Shown here: piece by piece, positions 16,947-24,985 of the stretch
Layout of the letters: each line of letters starts with the position of its first letter
Numbering within the stretch: position 1 is the stretch's first letter
Source of the DNA: Microbacterium sp. USTB-Y
GTDB lineage: Bacteria; Actinomycetota; Actinomycetes; Actinomycetales; Microbacteriaceae
DNA length: 64,000 bases
Assembly (NCBI RefSeq): GCF_023703415.1
Contig: NZ_JAGMTU010000003.1
Span: 372,001 to 436,000 of the forward strand
Direction: 5' to 3'
The notes under the pieces: model-generated
The model's input: the letters and a program-made list of their open reading frames with translations, nothing else
Databases searched by the model: none
Told to the model about the DNA's origin: nothing
Position numbers and translations under genes: made by a program

Positions 16947-18698
16947 CTATCCCAGCGGCACCTGCGCCCGCAGCGTCGTCCCGCCGCCCGGTGCGGACTC
17001 CAGCGCCACCGTCCCGCCCAGCGGCTCCACCCGATCCCGGAGGCTGCGCATCCCGAATCCCGGGACCGCCCCGGCCGCACCCCTGCCGTCGTCGCTCACC
17101 GCGATCTGCAGCCGGCCGTCGCGCAGGGCCACGACGACCGCGATCTGCCGTGCTCCGGCGTGCTTCACCGCGTCCGTGAGCGCCTCCGCGATCACGTAGT
17201 AGCCCGTCGACTCGACCTCGGCGTCAAGCCGGCCGAGCGGGGAGTCGATCTCGATCCGCACCGGGATCCGGATCCGGTCCGCCAGGGTCGCGATCGCGGC
17301 CTCCAGACCGTGGTCCTGCAGCCGGCTCGGCAGGAGCCCGTCGACGAGACCGCGCAGCTCGTCGAGGAGGGATCCGCAGTGCTCGGCGATCCGCGCGGCC
17401 TCGGACCGGACGTACGAGGGGTCGTCCGCCTGCCGGGCCAGCCGCTGCACGTCGATGCCGACGAGGACGATCCGCTGCTGGGCGCCGTCGTGGAGGTCCT
17501 GGGCGATGCGGCGGCGCTCGGCGTCGGCCGCGACGACGATCCGCCGCCGGGAGGTCTGCAGCTCCTCCGCCGCAACCTCGAGCCGCTGCACCGCGGAGCG
17601 CAGCTCGACGATCAACCGCTGCTTGTCCATCGCGACGCCGAGCGGCGCCGCGACGGTCGCGACCAGGTTCCGATCCGCGATCAGCGCGGGGTCGTAAAGG
17701 AGCGCGCCGGTGGGCGCCTCCGGCGGGCCGATCGGCCACCAGCCGCGCTCGGGGAGCACCACGACCGGGCGTCCGCCGCTGTCGACGAAGCGGGAGGATC
17801 CCGCTTCATCCGCGCCTGAGGCCCAGAGCACGCGGGCGCCGGGGTCGCCGAGCGCCCGTGCCGCGAGGGTGTCGAGCAGCGCCGGCTCCACGGATGCCGC
17901 CGCGATGCCCGCCGCGGCCTCGGCGACCTCGCCCGCGCGGCCGAACGCCCCGAACGTCAGCCCCACGAGGAAGGCGATCGGCAGGCCGCCGAGCATCACC
18001 GATTGCACCACGTCGGCCGCTTGCTGAGCTCCGACGCGGGGGTCGAGGTGCAGGACCACGACGGTCACCGCGATCACGGCGAGCGCCGCGCACCCGTAAC
18101 CGACGAACGGCAGCAGCTGACGCCGCGGCAGCGCGGGCATCCGCGCCAGCCCGCGGCCGCACAGCACCACGGTGACGACGAGCGTGCCGATGCCCACGGC
18201 CGCCTGCAGCGTCCAGGCGACCTCGGTCACCGCAGGCCGCAGCACCACGACGATCTGCGGCGCCACGGAGACGAGGTACGCGACCGTCACGACCGCGCGC
18301 GCGGCGCGGCTCGGCAGCCGCCCGGAGGGGAAGGCGAGCAGCAGGTGCAGCAGCAGCGCCAGCGGCAGGCTGGACGTCAGCGTGCCGAGGACGTGCAGGG
18401 CCGGGAGGACGTCGTCCTGCGTGCGCGACGCCCACAGCGCCAGCGCGGTCAGCAGCATCAGCCGCCCGACGCGGTTGTGCGGGCGGCGCGACCAGGCGAG
18501 CAGGCCGGTCACGGTGTAGACGGCGACCAGGGCGCCGTCGAGGAGCGACCCCCCGAAACCCCGCGACGACGAGGGGACGGCGAGCTCGACGAGGCAGAGC
18601 GCGGCCATCAGGATCCCGATGCCGATCAGGGCGTCACGCAGGCCCGGTCCTCCCGCCGCCGGGACGCGCCCGCCCGGAGCACCGCTGAGCCGTGTCAT
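16947..18698 (-). CDS. Sensor histidine kinase (HisKA_3 type)
   Basis: A 583-aa kinase with about eight membrane segments in the first 260 residues and a GAF-like region (DAGSSRF-like ALWASGADEAG, then PTGALLYDPALIADRNLVA). A coiled stretch leads to the phosphoacceptor helix RRRIAQDLHDGAQQRIVLVG. The ATPase domain has the N-box EALTDAVKHAG and a C-terminal GFGMRSLRDRVEPLGG. The ATG at 18698 lies 6 codons after the GAT CCT GTA CCC stretch and has no strong ribosome site; an in-frame GTG about nine codons upstream is possible. It is the likely partner of the regulator at 16266. Confidence 0.9.
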   Translation of the reverse strand: MTRLSGAPGGRVPAAGGPGLRDALIGIGILMAALCLVELAVPSSSRGFGGSLLDGALVAVYTVTGLLAWSRRPHNRVGRLMLLTALALWASRTQDDVLPALHVLGTLTSSLPLALLLHLLLAFPSGRLPSRAARAVVTVAYLVSVAPQIVVVLRPAVTEVAWTLQAAVGIGTLVVTVVLCGRGLARMPALPRRQLLPFVGYGCAALAVIAVTVVVLHLDPRVGAQQAADVVQSVMLGGLPIAFLVGLTFGAFGRAGEVAEAAAGIAAASVEPALLDTLAARALGDPGARVLWASGADEAGSSRFVDSGGRPVVVLPERGWWPIGPPEAPTGALLYDPALIADRNLVATVAAPLGVAMDKQRLIVELRSAVQRLEVAAEELQTSRRRIVVAADAERRRIAQDLHDGAQQRIVLVGIDVQRLARQADDPSYVRSEAARIAEHCGSLLDELRGLVDGLLPSRLQDHGLEAAIATLADRIRIPVRIEIDSPLGRLDAEVESTGYYVIAEALTDAVKHAGARQIAVVVALRDGRLQIAVSDDGRGAAGAVPGFGMRSLRDRVEPLGGTVALESAPGGGTTLRAQVPLG

Positions 18699-18764
18699 GG
18701 GTACAGGATCCCAGCACCCGTCCACGGGCGGAACAGGCGGTCGGAACGGGCGACGGTGTCGGTG

Positions 18765-18779
18765 ATACCATTCTGGTAT
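18765..18779 (+). promoter_or_regulatory. Operator/-10 overlapping the antitoxin start
   Basis: Palindrome with arms ATACCA and TGGTAT and a 3-base spacer. It includes a TACCAT box (18766-18771) placed so that transcription would start at the ATG (18778). RHH antitoxins usually repress their own promoter, and this palindrome sits exactly where that would occur. Confidence 0.55.
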
Positions 18780-18984
18780 GGCGATGACGGTGAGGATGCC
18801 CGCGGAGCTGGACGCGCAGCTGGGCGAACTCGCCGCGCAGCGGCACACCTCCAAGCACGCGCTGCTCATCGAGGCAGCCGACAGGTTCGTGCGCGAAGAG
18901 GTCACGACCACCCAGGCCGTGTCGATCGCGCTCGGGGTCGCGGACCGCTACGCCGAGCTGATCACGAAACTCGAGGACGCGTGA
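18778..18984 (+). CDS. RHH-type antitoxin of a Doc toxin
   Basis: A 68-aa protein of the ribbon-helix-helix class: an N-terminal strand MAMTVRMPAELDAQLGELA, then the helix AQRHTSKHALLIEAADRFV. The C-terminal tail (TTTQAVSIALGVADRYAELI) should neutralise the toxin. The stop overlaps the toxin GTG as GTGA. The transcript appears leaderless, and the palindrome over the start codon suggests autoregulation by the antitoxin-toxin complex. The pair stands alone between unrelated genes, as expected for a mobile toxin-antitoxin cassette. Confidence 0.85.
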   Translation: MAMTVRMPAELDAQLGELAAQRHTSKHALLIEAADRFVREEVTTTQAVSIALGVADRYAELITKLEDA

Positions 18985-19346
18985 TCCGATATGTCGAGCT
19001 CCCTCAGGCCGCCGGTATCCTCGACGCGCTGGATCTGAAGATCCGCGACATCGGGCTGCTGTCCTCCGCCCTCGCGCGACCCGCGAGCTCGATGTTCGGC
19101 GTCGAGGCGTACCCGGAGATCGAGGTCAAGGCCGCCGCGCTGATGTCGTCCCTCGCTCAGAATCCTCCGCTCTACGACGGCAACAAGCGCTTCTCGTGGA
19201 TCCTCACGCTGACCTTCCTCGAGCTCAACGGCATCCGGATCGACATGGACACCGATACCGCGTTCGACCTCGTGGTCGACACGGCGCAAAGCCGTCTCGG
19301 CCTCCCCGAGATCGCCGAGATCCTCGCGGCTCACGTGCGTCGCTGA
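18981..19346 (+). CDS. Doc/Fic-family toxin with altered active-site motif
   Basis: A 121-aa Doc-like protein; Doc of phage P1 phosphorylates EF-Tu and halts translation. The Fic motif in Doc proteins is H-P-F-x-D-G-N-K-R. Here the codons at 19161-19190 read NPPLYDGNKR, so the catalytic histidine position is proline (residue 62), while D66, G67, N68, K69 and R70 are kept. The upstream helices (YVELPQAAGILDALD, GVEAYPEIEVKAAALMSSLA) fit Doc. The GTG start overlaps the antitoxin stop by four bases. Loss of the histidine suggests a weak, dead or differently acting toxin. Confidence 0.82.
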   Translation: MIRYVELPQAAGILDALDLKIRDIGLLSSALARPASSMFGVEAYPEIEVKAAALMSSLAQNPPLYDGNKRFSWILTLTFLELNGIRIDMDTDTAFDLVVDTAQSRLGLPEIAEILAAHVRR

Positions 19347-19384
19347 ACTGGGATCGTCCCCGCGAGGTCACACCGGGTGCGCGA

Positions 19385-20770
19385 CTAGGACCCGACCTGC
19401 GGCGTGGAGTCGCCCTGACGGGCCTCCCAGGCGGCGCGCATGAAGCGACGCACGTCCTCGTCGACGCGGATGTCGCGGGGGCGCAGCGGACGGGAGAGAT
19501 ACAGCCCCTCGAGCGAGGTCAGCCGCGACAGCGCGACGTAGGTCTGCCCCGGGGCGAACGCACCGGATCCGAGATCCACGACCGCCCGATCGTAGGTCTT
19601 GCCCTGCGACTTGTGGATCGTGACCGCCCAGGCGAGCCGCAGCGGGAACTGGGTGAACTCGGCGACCACCTCCCGGGAGAGAGTCTTCGTGCCGGGGTTG
19701 TAGATGTAGCGGTACCGCTCCCAGACGGCCGGCTCGACGTCGACCTCCTCGCCGTCGATCTCCACGCGCACGGCGTCGCCGAGGATGCGCACGACCGTCC
19801 CGATCGTGCCGTTCACCCAGCGCGGCGGCTCCGGCATCGCCGAGATGTCGTTGCGCAGGAACATCACCTGCGCGCCCTCCTTGAGCTGCAGCTCCTGATC
19901 GGCCGGGTAGTTCGCCTCGCCCCGGCCGAAGTCGCCGGAGATGTCGGCCCGCGCCTTCTGCACCTTGCCGGGGAGGGCGGCGAGATGGCGGGCGTTGATG
20001 CCGTTCACGATGTCGTTGCGTGTCGCGAGCGTGATGATCGGGATCTCGCCCGGGGCCGGATCCGGGGGCGTCCGTGCGCCCGCGTCGTTGAGGGCCCCGG
20101 CGATCTCCGCGGTCACCCGGCCGTAGCGCACGGCGTTCAGCATCGCCTTGAAGCCGGCGTCGGACTGCCGGTGGATGTGCACGAGCTCGCGCACGTGCAG
20201 CGTCGCGCCGTGCGTGCCGATGTCGAGCAGCCCGTCGGTGGCCTCGCCGCCGGTCCACACCTTCGCGTCGAAGAACCAGAACGAGCGGTAGTGGTCCTGG
20301 ATGTAGCGCAGCTCGTCGCCGCGCGGGGGCACGGGCGCCAGCTGGTACGGATCCCCGAACATCACCACCTGCACCCCGCCGAACGCCTCGGCGCGGCGGC
20401 CGCGGGCCTGGCGCAGCGAACGGTCGATCGCGTCCATCAGATCCGCGTTGACCATCGACACCTCGTCGATCACGAGCGTGTCGATTGCGTTGAGGATCTT
20501 GCGGGTGGCGTCCGACTGGTCGATCTCGCTGTCGGCGATGAGGCCGATCGGCAGCCGGAACAGCGAGTGGATCGTCTGCCCCTCGACGTTCAGCGCGGCC
20601 ACGCCGGTCGGGGCGCACACGGCGATCTGCTTCTGCGTGTTGTAGGCGAAGTGCTGCAGCAGCGTCGACTTGCCGGTGCCGGCACGGCCCGTGATGAAGA
20701 CGTGCTCCCGGGTGTCCTCGATCAGCCGGAACAGTTCTTCCTGTTCGGCGGAGAGGTTCGGCGTGCTCAC
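19385..20770 (-). CDS. PIF1/RecD-like SF1 helicase
   Basis: A 461-aa superfamily 1B helicase, acting 5'-3' on single-stranded DNA in characterised relatives. Motifs in order: Walker A GRAGTGKSTLLQHFA (residue 28 on), motif Ia CAPTGVAALNVEGQTIHSLF, Walker B LVIDEVSMVNADLMD, motif III VQVVMFGDPYQLAPV, and C-terminal motifs AVTIHKSQGKTYDRAVVDLG and YVALSRLTSLEGLYL. The length equals a bare helicase core with no added nuclease domain. The start is GTG; a TAGACT box nine bases upstream suggests a near-leaderless transcript. Likely role: DNA repair or replication-fork processing. Confidence 0.9.
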   Translation of the reverse strand: MSTPNLSAEQEELFRLIEDTREHVFITGRAGTGKSTLLQHFAYNTQKQIAVCAPTGVAALNVEGQTIHSLFRLPIGLIADSEIDQSDATRKILNAIDTLVIDEVSMVNADLMDAIDRSLRQARGRRAEAFGGVQVVMFGDPYQLAPVPPRGDELRYIQDHYRSFWFFDAKVWTGGEATDGLLDIGTHGATLHVRELVHIHRQSDAGFKAMLNAVRYGRVTAEIAGALNDAGARTPPDPAPGEIPIITLATRNDIVNGINARHLAALPGKVQKARADISGDFGRGEANYPADQELQLKEGAQVMFLRNDISAMPEPPRWVNGTIGTVVRILGDAVRVEIDGEEVDVEPAVWERYRYIYNPGTKTLSREVVAEFTQFPLRLAWAVTIHKSQGKTYDRAVVDLGSGAFAPGQTYVALSRLTSLEGLYLSRPLRPRDIRVDEDVRRFMRAAWEARQGDSTPQVGS

Positions 20771-20779
20771 GGTCCTCGG

Positions 20780-20785
20780 AGTCTA
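20780..20785 (-). promoter_or_regulatory. -10 box of the helicase gene
   Basis: Minus-strand TAGACT, 9 bases before the GTG at 20770, implying a leader of about 2 bases. Confidence 0.45.
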
Positions 20786-20887
20786 CCCGCTGCGGGCCGG
20801 TCGGACCGGGCGCCCGCAGCCTCCCATTCCCGGAGAAGCCGACCGATGCGGGGCGAGCCTCCCGGGGTTCGCGCAGGAGGGCTTTCG

Positions 20888-20893
20888 TAGACT
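20888..20893 (+). promoter_or_regulatory. -10 box for a leaderless membrane-protein transcript
   Basis: TAGACT followed by 7 bases and the ATG at 20901; transcription would start on the start codon. No ribosome site is present upstream, which supports a leaderless message. Confidence 0.55.
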
Positions 20894-20900
20894 TGCGCAC

Positions 20901-22019
20901 ATGGTGCAGTCGGCGGGGGTGCTGGCGCCAGGCGTGCGGTCGCGCCGGGCGCGGACGGCGCGTCGTCGTGCCCCCCTCTGGTCCGACCTCACACTGCTCG
21001 CCGTGGTCGGCGTCGTGCTCGTGGCAGCGCTCGCAGCCGGCGGGCTCACCGTCTACCGGGAGTTCTACAGCCCCTCGGCGTTCGTCGCCCGCTACCTCAC
21101 GCTGCTCTCGGAGGGGCGCGCCGCCGACGCGCTGCGCCTGCCCGGCGTCGCGATCGGGCACGGCGATCTCGACAGCAGCACGTTCCGCTCCGCATCGGAC
21201 GCCCTCCTGCGCCAGGCCGCGCTGGGGTCCCTCACCGACGTCGTCGTCACCGACGAGCATCCGCAGGGCGAATCGACCGCTGTCACCGTGCAGTACAAGG
21301 CCGGCGGCCACGCCGGCACCAGCACCTTCCTGATCGCACGGGAGGGCTGGATCGGCGTCGCGCCGTCGTGGCGGTTCGCCCAGAGCCCGCTCGCCGTCAT
21401 CTCGCTCACCGTGCGCGGGTCCGACCGGTTCTCGGTCAACGGCTTCGAGCTCGACCGCCGGCAGATCGCGGCGAACGGCGCTGATTCCTCGGCGCGCGAC
21501 GCGGTGCCGATGCTCGTCTTCTCCCCCGGCCTGTACTCGGTGTCGGTGAAGACGTCGACCGCCACGGCGCCAGGACTGGGCGTGCTGGCGGACAAACCGC
21601 TGGCCGACGTGCCCCTGGACGTGCAGGCGAAGCCCACGGACGGATTCGTGAAGGTCGTGCAGCTGCGGGTCAACGAGTTCCTCGACCAGTGCACGACCCA
21701 GACCGTGCTGCAGCCCACGGGGTGCCCGTTCGGCCTCACCGTGTCGAACCGCGTCACCGCCGGCCCTGTCTGGAGCATGGTGGCCGATCCGGTGGTGGCG
21801 CTGGAGGCGGACGCCGACGGCTGGCGGATCCCTCCGACCTCCGCCACCGCGCACGTGACGCTCGACGTGAAGTCGCTCTACGACGGCAGCGTCTCGCACG
21901 TCGACGAGGACGTGCCGTTCCAGGTGGACGGCACGATCCGGTTCCTGCCGGACGGATCCGCCTCGATCAGCATCACCTCGCCGGAGCAGTCCGCCAACCC
22001 GCCCGGATCCGAAGGCTGA
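20901..22019 (+). CDS. Single-pass membrane protein with large extracellular part
   Basis: A 372-aa protein I cannot assign to a characterised family. A basic N-terminus (RSRRARTARRRAP) precedes one membrane helix (LTLLAVVGVVLVAALAAGGLTV), after which the chain is outside. The ectodomain is beta-rich and opens with a helical module (FYSPSAFVARYLTLLSEGRAADAL) like the small stress-type domains before penicillin-binding or regulatory ectodomains. It contains two cysteines, in LDQCTTQTVLQPTGCPFG. The start is a leaderless ATG. It is divergent from the helicase and ends 15 bases from the convergent CopD-CtaG gene. Confidence 0.7.
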   Translation: MVQSAGVLAPGVRSRRARTARRRAPLWSDLTLLAVVGVVLVAALAAGGLTVYREFYSPSAFVARYLTLLSEGRAADALRLPGVAIGHGDLDSSTFRSASDALLRQAALGSLTDVVVTDEHPQGESTAVTVQYKAGGHAGTSTFLIAREGWIGVAPSWRFAQSPLAVISLTVRGSDRFSVNGFELDRRQIAANGADSSARDAVPMLVFSPGLYSVSVKTSTATAPGLGVLADKPLADVPLDVQAKPTDGFVKVVQLRVNEFLDQCTTQTVLQPTGCPFGLTVSNRVTAGPVWSMVADPVVALEADADGWRIPPTSATAHVTLDVKSLYDGSVSHVDEDVPFQVDGTIRFLPDGSASISITSPEQSANPPGSEG

Positions 22020-22034
22020 CTCCCCTCGGTCGCG

Positions 22035-24170
22035 TCACCGGGTGGCGGACCGGCGATCCTTCTCGGCCAGCGCAGCGAGCCGCGCGTTGTACTCCGCCAG
22101 TTCGGCGTCGCCGCTGCGGTCCGCCGCCCGGTCCTGGCGCTTCTGCACCTTAGCGTCGCTGCGGCTCCACTGGATGGCGACCGTGATCGCCAGGATCAGG
22201 GTGGGGATCTCCCCCACCGACCAGGCGACGCCGCCGCCGACGTACTGGTCCTGCAGCGGAGTCGCGCCCCAGGTGCGTCCCATCGCCCCGAACCATTCCG
22301 CGACCATCAGCCCCGACTGCATCATGATCGCCATGCCGAAGAAGGCGTGCGTAGCCATCACGGCGATGAGCGTGATGAGCCGCCCCGCGTAGGGAAGCCG
22401 CCGCGGCACCGGATCCACCCCGATGAGGCTGAGCACGAAGAGGTAGCCGGAGATGAGGAAGTGCGCGGTCATCCACTCATGCCCGATGTGGTCGGTCATG
22501 GCCCAGCGCACGAGATCGGTGAAGTAGAACGCCCACAGGGAGAGCACGAAGATCGCGGCCGCCACGAACGGGTTCGTGACCACCCGCGAGAACGGGGAGT
22601 GCACGGCCCACAGGATCCATTCCCGTCCGCCGCGCGTGCCGTCGTCGCGCTTGTCGATCGCGCGCAGCGCGAGGGTGACCGGGGCTCCGGACACGAGCAG
22701 CAGCGGGATCGCCATCGACAGCATCATGTGCCCGAGCATGTGCACGCTGAACAGGTACTCCTGGTACGCGTTGATCGCGCCGCCGGTGACCCAGACGAGG
22801 GCCACCATGCCGAGAATCCAGAACACCGTGCGGTGGACGGGCCAGGCGTCTCCGCGCTTGCGCAGCCGGCGCACCCCCAGCAGGTACAGCGCGACGCCGA
22901 GCGCCGCGGCGACGGCCCAGATGAGATCGAGGTTCCACATCGTCAGCCAGCGCACGGGGGTGAGCTCGGGCGGCAGGGCTGCTCCGGTGAGGATCTCGGC
23001 CGGCGTGCGCACGGCCGGGGCCTCGAGGCCGGCCGGCGGCGGGGTGCGCGACAGCGCGGCGGCGAGTCCGGAGGCGATGCCCATCAACGCGAGCTCGAGC
23101 AGGACCAGGGTCCAGAACGGGCCGGATCCGTTCGTCTCGAGCTTCGGGATGAGACGCGTGCGATAGCGGGCGCCGAGCGCGCCGAGCAGGATCAGCACGA
23201 CCGCCTTCGCCACGATGAGGCCGCCGTAGGGCGTGAGCATGCCCGCCCAGTCGCCCACCGCGACGATCGATCGCGCGACGCCGGACACCGCCACCACGAT
23301 GTAGGCGACCAGGGCGAGCGAGGAGTAGCGGCGCACGACCGCTGCGAAGGTGAGGCCGCCCCGCGGCGCCTTGCCCTTCTTCCCCGGCTTCGGCGTCTGG
23401 GCCGCGGGCGCGTCGGCTGCGGGCGCGGCGACCGCGGGGTCGCTCAGCTCGCTGCGGGATCCGCGCAGCACGATGAGCAGCACGAGGCCGCCGATCCAGA
23501 CGGCCGCGCCGACCGTGTGCAGCAGCAGCGAGTTCACGGCGGCGTCGTGACCGCTGAGGTCGCCGGCGTGCCCCTGCGTGGCGAGCGGGATGAACGATGC
23601 GGCGGCGAGGACCGCCGTGAGCAGGGTCGCGGTCCAGCCTCGGAACGCGAACGCGGCGATCGTGATCACGGCGCCCGCGAGCACAGTCATCAGCCACGCC
23701 TGCCCCAAGGGCAGCTCGAGCAGGAACCGCCCCAGCTGCGCGCCGAACTCGGGGCCGGCGCTGAGCTTGACGCCGAGGGTCTGCAGGAAGGTGAAGAGAC
23801 CGGCGACGGCGCTGGCGACGGTGTAGACCGCGGCGCCGATCGAGGCGGTGTCGAGCGCGATCTCGAAGTTCCGCGCCCCGCTGCGCAGCGCGAAGAGGGC
23901 GAGCACGAGTGAACCGAGCATCGCCGCCGCGCCCAGGTTGCTGATCGCCTTGACGACCGGCAGCCCCCAGCGCACCACGGGACCGGGGTCGAGGAGGAGG
24001 TTCGGCGCCGCACCCCCGCCGAAGGCGAGTCCGGCGAGAACGGCGAGGACCGCCGCGCCCACGAGGATCACAGGCCCCGCGATCCGCAGGGTCGAGGATC
24101 CGGCGGGCAGGGCGGTGCGGTCGGCGCCCGTCCCGGCCTGGGGGCGGACCCCGGTGGAGGGGCGATTCAC
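22035..24170 (-). CDS. CopD-CtaG fusion membrane protein (copper handling / cytochrome oxidase assembly)
   Basis: A 711-aa protein fusing two families. Residues about 30-370 form a CopD-like copper-resistance domain with helices such as LLLHTVGAAVWIGGLVLLIV. Residues about 400-690 form the caa3-type CtaG assembly domain, with YLFSVHMLGHMMLSMAIPLL, IGHEWMTAHFLISGYLFVLS and HAFFGMAIMMQSGLM, rich in membrane-embedded His and Met suited to copper. The two are linked by a charged loop with KPGKKGKAPRGG. The fusion is common in actinobacteria. Likely role: delivering copper for respiratory oxidase assembly. The GTG start lies six bases after TAGGCT, with GGAGGG in between. Confidence 0.9.
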   Translation of the reverse strand: MNRPSTGVRPQAGTGADRTALPAGSSTLRIAGPVILVGAAVLAVLAGLAFGGGAAPNLLLDPGPVVRWGLPVVKAISNLGAAAMLGSLVLALFALRSGARNFEIALDTASIGAAVYTVASAVAGLFTFLQTLGVKLSAGPEFGAQLGRFLLELPLGQAWLMTVLAGAVITIAAFAFRGWTATLLTAVLAAASFIPLATQGHAGDLSGHDAAVNSLLLHTVGAAVWIGGLVLLIVLRGSRSELSDPAVAAPAADAPAAQTPKPGKKGKAPRGGLTFAAVVRRYSSLALVAYIVVAVSGVARSIVAVGDWAGMLTPYGGLIVAKAVVLILLGALGARYRTRLIPKLETNGSGPFWTLVLLELALMGIASGLAAALSRTPPPAGLEAPAVRTPAEILTGAALPPELTPVRWLTMWNLDLIWAVAAALGVALYLLGVRRLRKRGDAWPVHRTVFWILGMVALVWVTGGAINAYQEYLFSVHMLGHMMLSMAIPLLLVSGAPVTLALRAIDKRDDGTRGGREWILWAVHSPFSRVVTNPFVAAAIFVLSLWAFYFTDLVRWAMTDHIGHEWMTAHFLISGYLFVLSLIGVDPVPRRLPYAGRLITLIAVMATHAFFGMAIMMQSGLMVAEWFGAMGRTWGATPLQDQYVGGGVAWSVGEIPTLILAITVAIQWSRSDAKVQKRQDRAADRSGDAELAEYNARLAALAEKDRRSATR

Positions 24171-24176
24171 CCCTCC

Positions 24177-24182
24177 AGCCTA
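24177..24182 (-). promoter_or_regulatory. -10 box for a leaderless CopD-CtaG transcript
   Basis: Minus-strand TAGGCT followed by GGAGGG and the GTG at 24170. The spacing fits a leaderless start; the GGAGGG is too close to act as a normal ribosome site. Confidence 0.5.
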
Positions 24183-24300
24183 GGCGCGTCTCCTGTGCGG
24201 GCCGTCCGGATCCGGCGTCCCGGGCGCACGCCGTTCGCGCCCCGTGACTCCGCCGACGGGATCGGCCCGCCCCGAGATCGCGACCCGTCCGGACACGCAG

Positions 24301-24326
24301 AAGGCCGCCCCCGAAGGGACGGCCTT
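24301..24326 (-). terminator. Terminator hairpin of the HU gene
   Basis: On the minus strand a stem with AAGGCCG and CGGCCTT ends and CCC-GGG inner pairs closes a TTCG tetraloop, 17 bases after the HU stop. The flanking bases (ACGCAGAAGG before, CCTTGCG after, plus strand) are also found around the rpsN terminator at 26568. Confidence 0.75.
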
Positions 24327-24342
24327 GCGAGGCGGAGCCGGA

Positions 24343-24630
24343 TTACTTGACGGCAGCCTTGAGCTTGGAACCGGCGGTCACCTTGACGCGCTTGCCGGCC
24401 GGGATCTTGATCTCGGCGCCGGTCTGCGGGTTGCGGCCCGTGCGAGCGGCGGTCGCGACCTGCTCGAACGAGATCCAGCCCGGGATCGAGACCTTGCTGC
24501 CCTTGGCAACAGCGTCCGAGACCGTGGCGAACAGGGCGTCGAGAACGCCGGAGACCGCAGCCTGGCTCTGGCCGGTGGCGCTGGCGATGCTCGCGACGAG
24601 CTCGGTCTTGGTGATGGACTTGTCAGCCAT
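24343..24630 (-). CDS. HU-family DNA-binding protein
   Basis: A 95-aa nucleoid protein of the HU/IHF family, which bends DNA as a dimer. The N-terminal helices (ITKTELVASIASATGQSQAA, VSGVLDALFATVSDAVAKGS) are followed by the signature SIPGWISFEQV and the arm motif RTGRNPQTGAEIKIPA, which holds the DNA-intercalating proline. The C-terminus GSKLKAAVK is basic. It has the plain HU length, without the long Lys/Ala tail of mycobacterial HupB. A TACATT box on the minus strand (24716-24721) could be its promoter. Confidence 0.95.
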   Translation of the reverse strand: MADKSITKTELVASIASATGQSQAAVSGVLDALFATVSDAVAKGSKVSIPGWISFEQVATAARTGRNPQTGAEIKIPAGKRVKVTAGSKLKAAVK

Positions 24631-24985
24631 TTCATCCTCCAGCGACGGGATCCCGTCGCTTCGTATCAGAGTTCCGGATGGGCGGATGCCCCCCGTTGGT
24701 CGAACGACCGCCTTGAATGTATCAACCAAACCCTGGATTTCCGCGTCATTTCGCGGGTTTTGACGTTTTGCGGCGGCGTGTCGCGCCTCACCAGTCACTC
24801 CCGTCACAGGCGTGGGCACTCTCGACCGAGCTCAGCCCCCCTCCTCTGAACACAACGCAGGAGATCCCGCAGGGTTCGGCGCAGATCGCCGATGGATGCC
24901 CCGAATCTCCTGCGTCGTGCTCGCGACGGCGCTGCCACCGGCATGCGGGGCGGGCGACGAGGGGTCCGTCCGTCGCCCGCGGAGG
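24631..24985. other. Intergenic region between HU and TetR genes
   Basis: 355 bases. From the HU side it holds the HU leader with a minus-strand TACATT box (24716-24721). An AT-richer stretch follows around 24716-24770, and then a long palindromic repeat at 24848-24922. I see no gene. Confidence 0.5.
24848..24922. repeat. Intergenic palindromic repeat, GAACACAACGCAGGAGA family, copy 1
   Basis: Perfect 11-bp arms ACGCAGGAGAT (24855-24865) and ATCTCCTGCGT (24905-24915), extended imperfectly outward to GAACACA and CGTGCTC. The arms enclose a 39-base middle. A second copy sits inside the glycosylase gene at 27831-27899; the two share the 17-mer GAACACAACGCAGGAGA. Confidence 0.65.
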
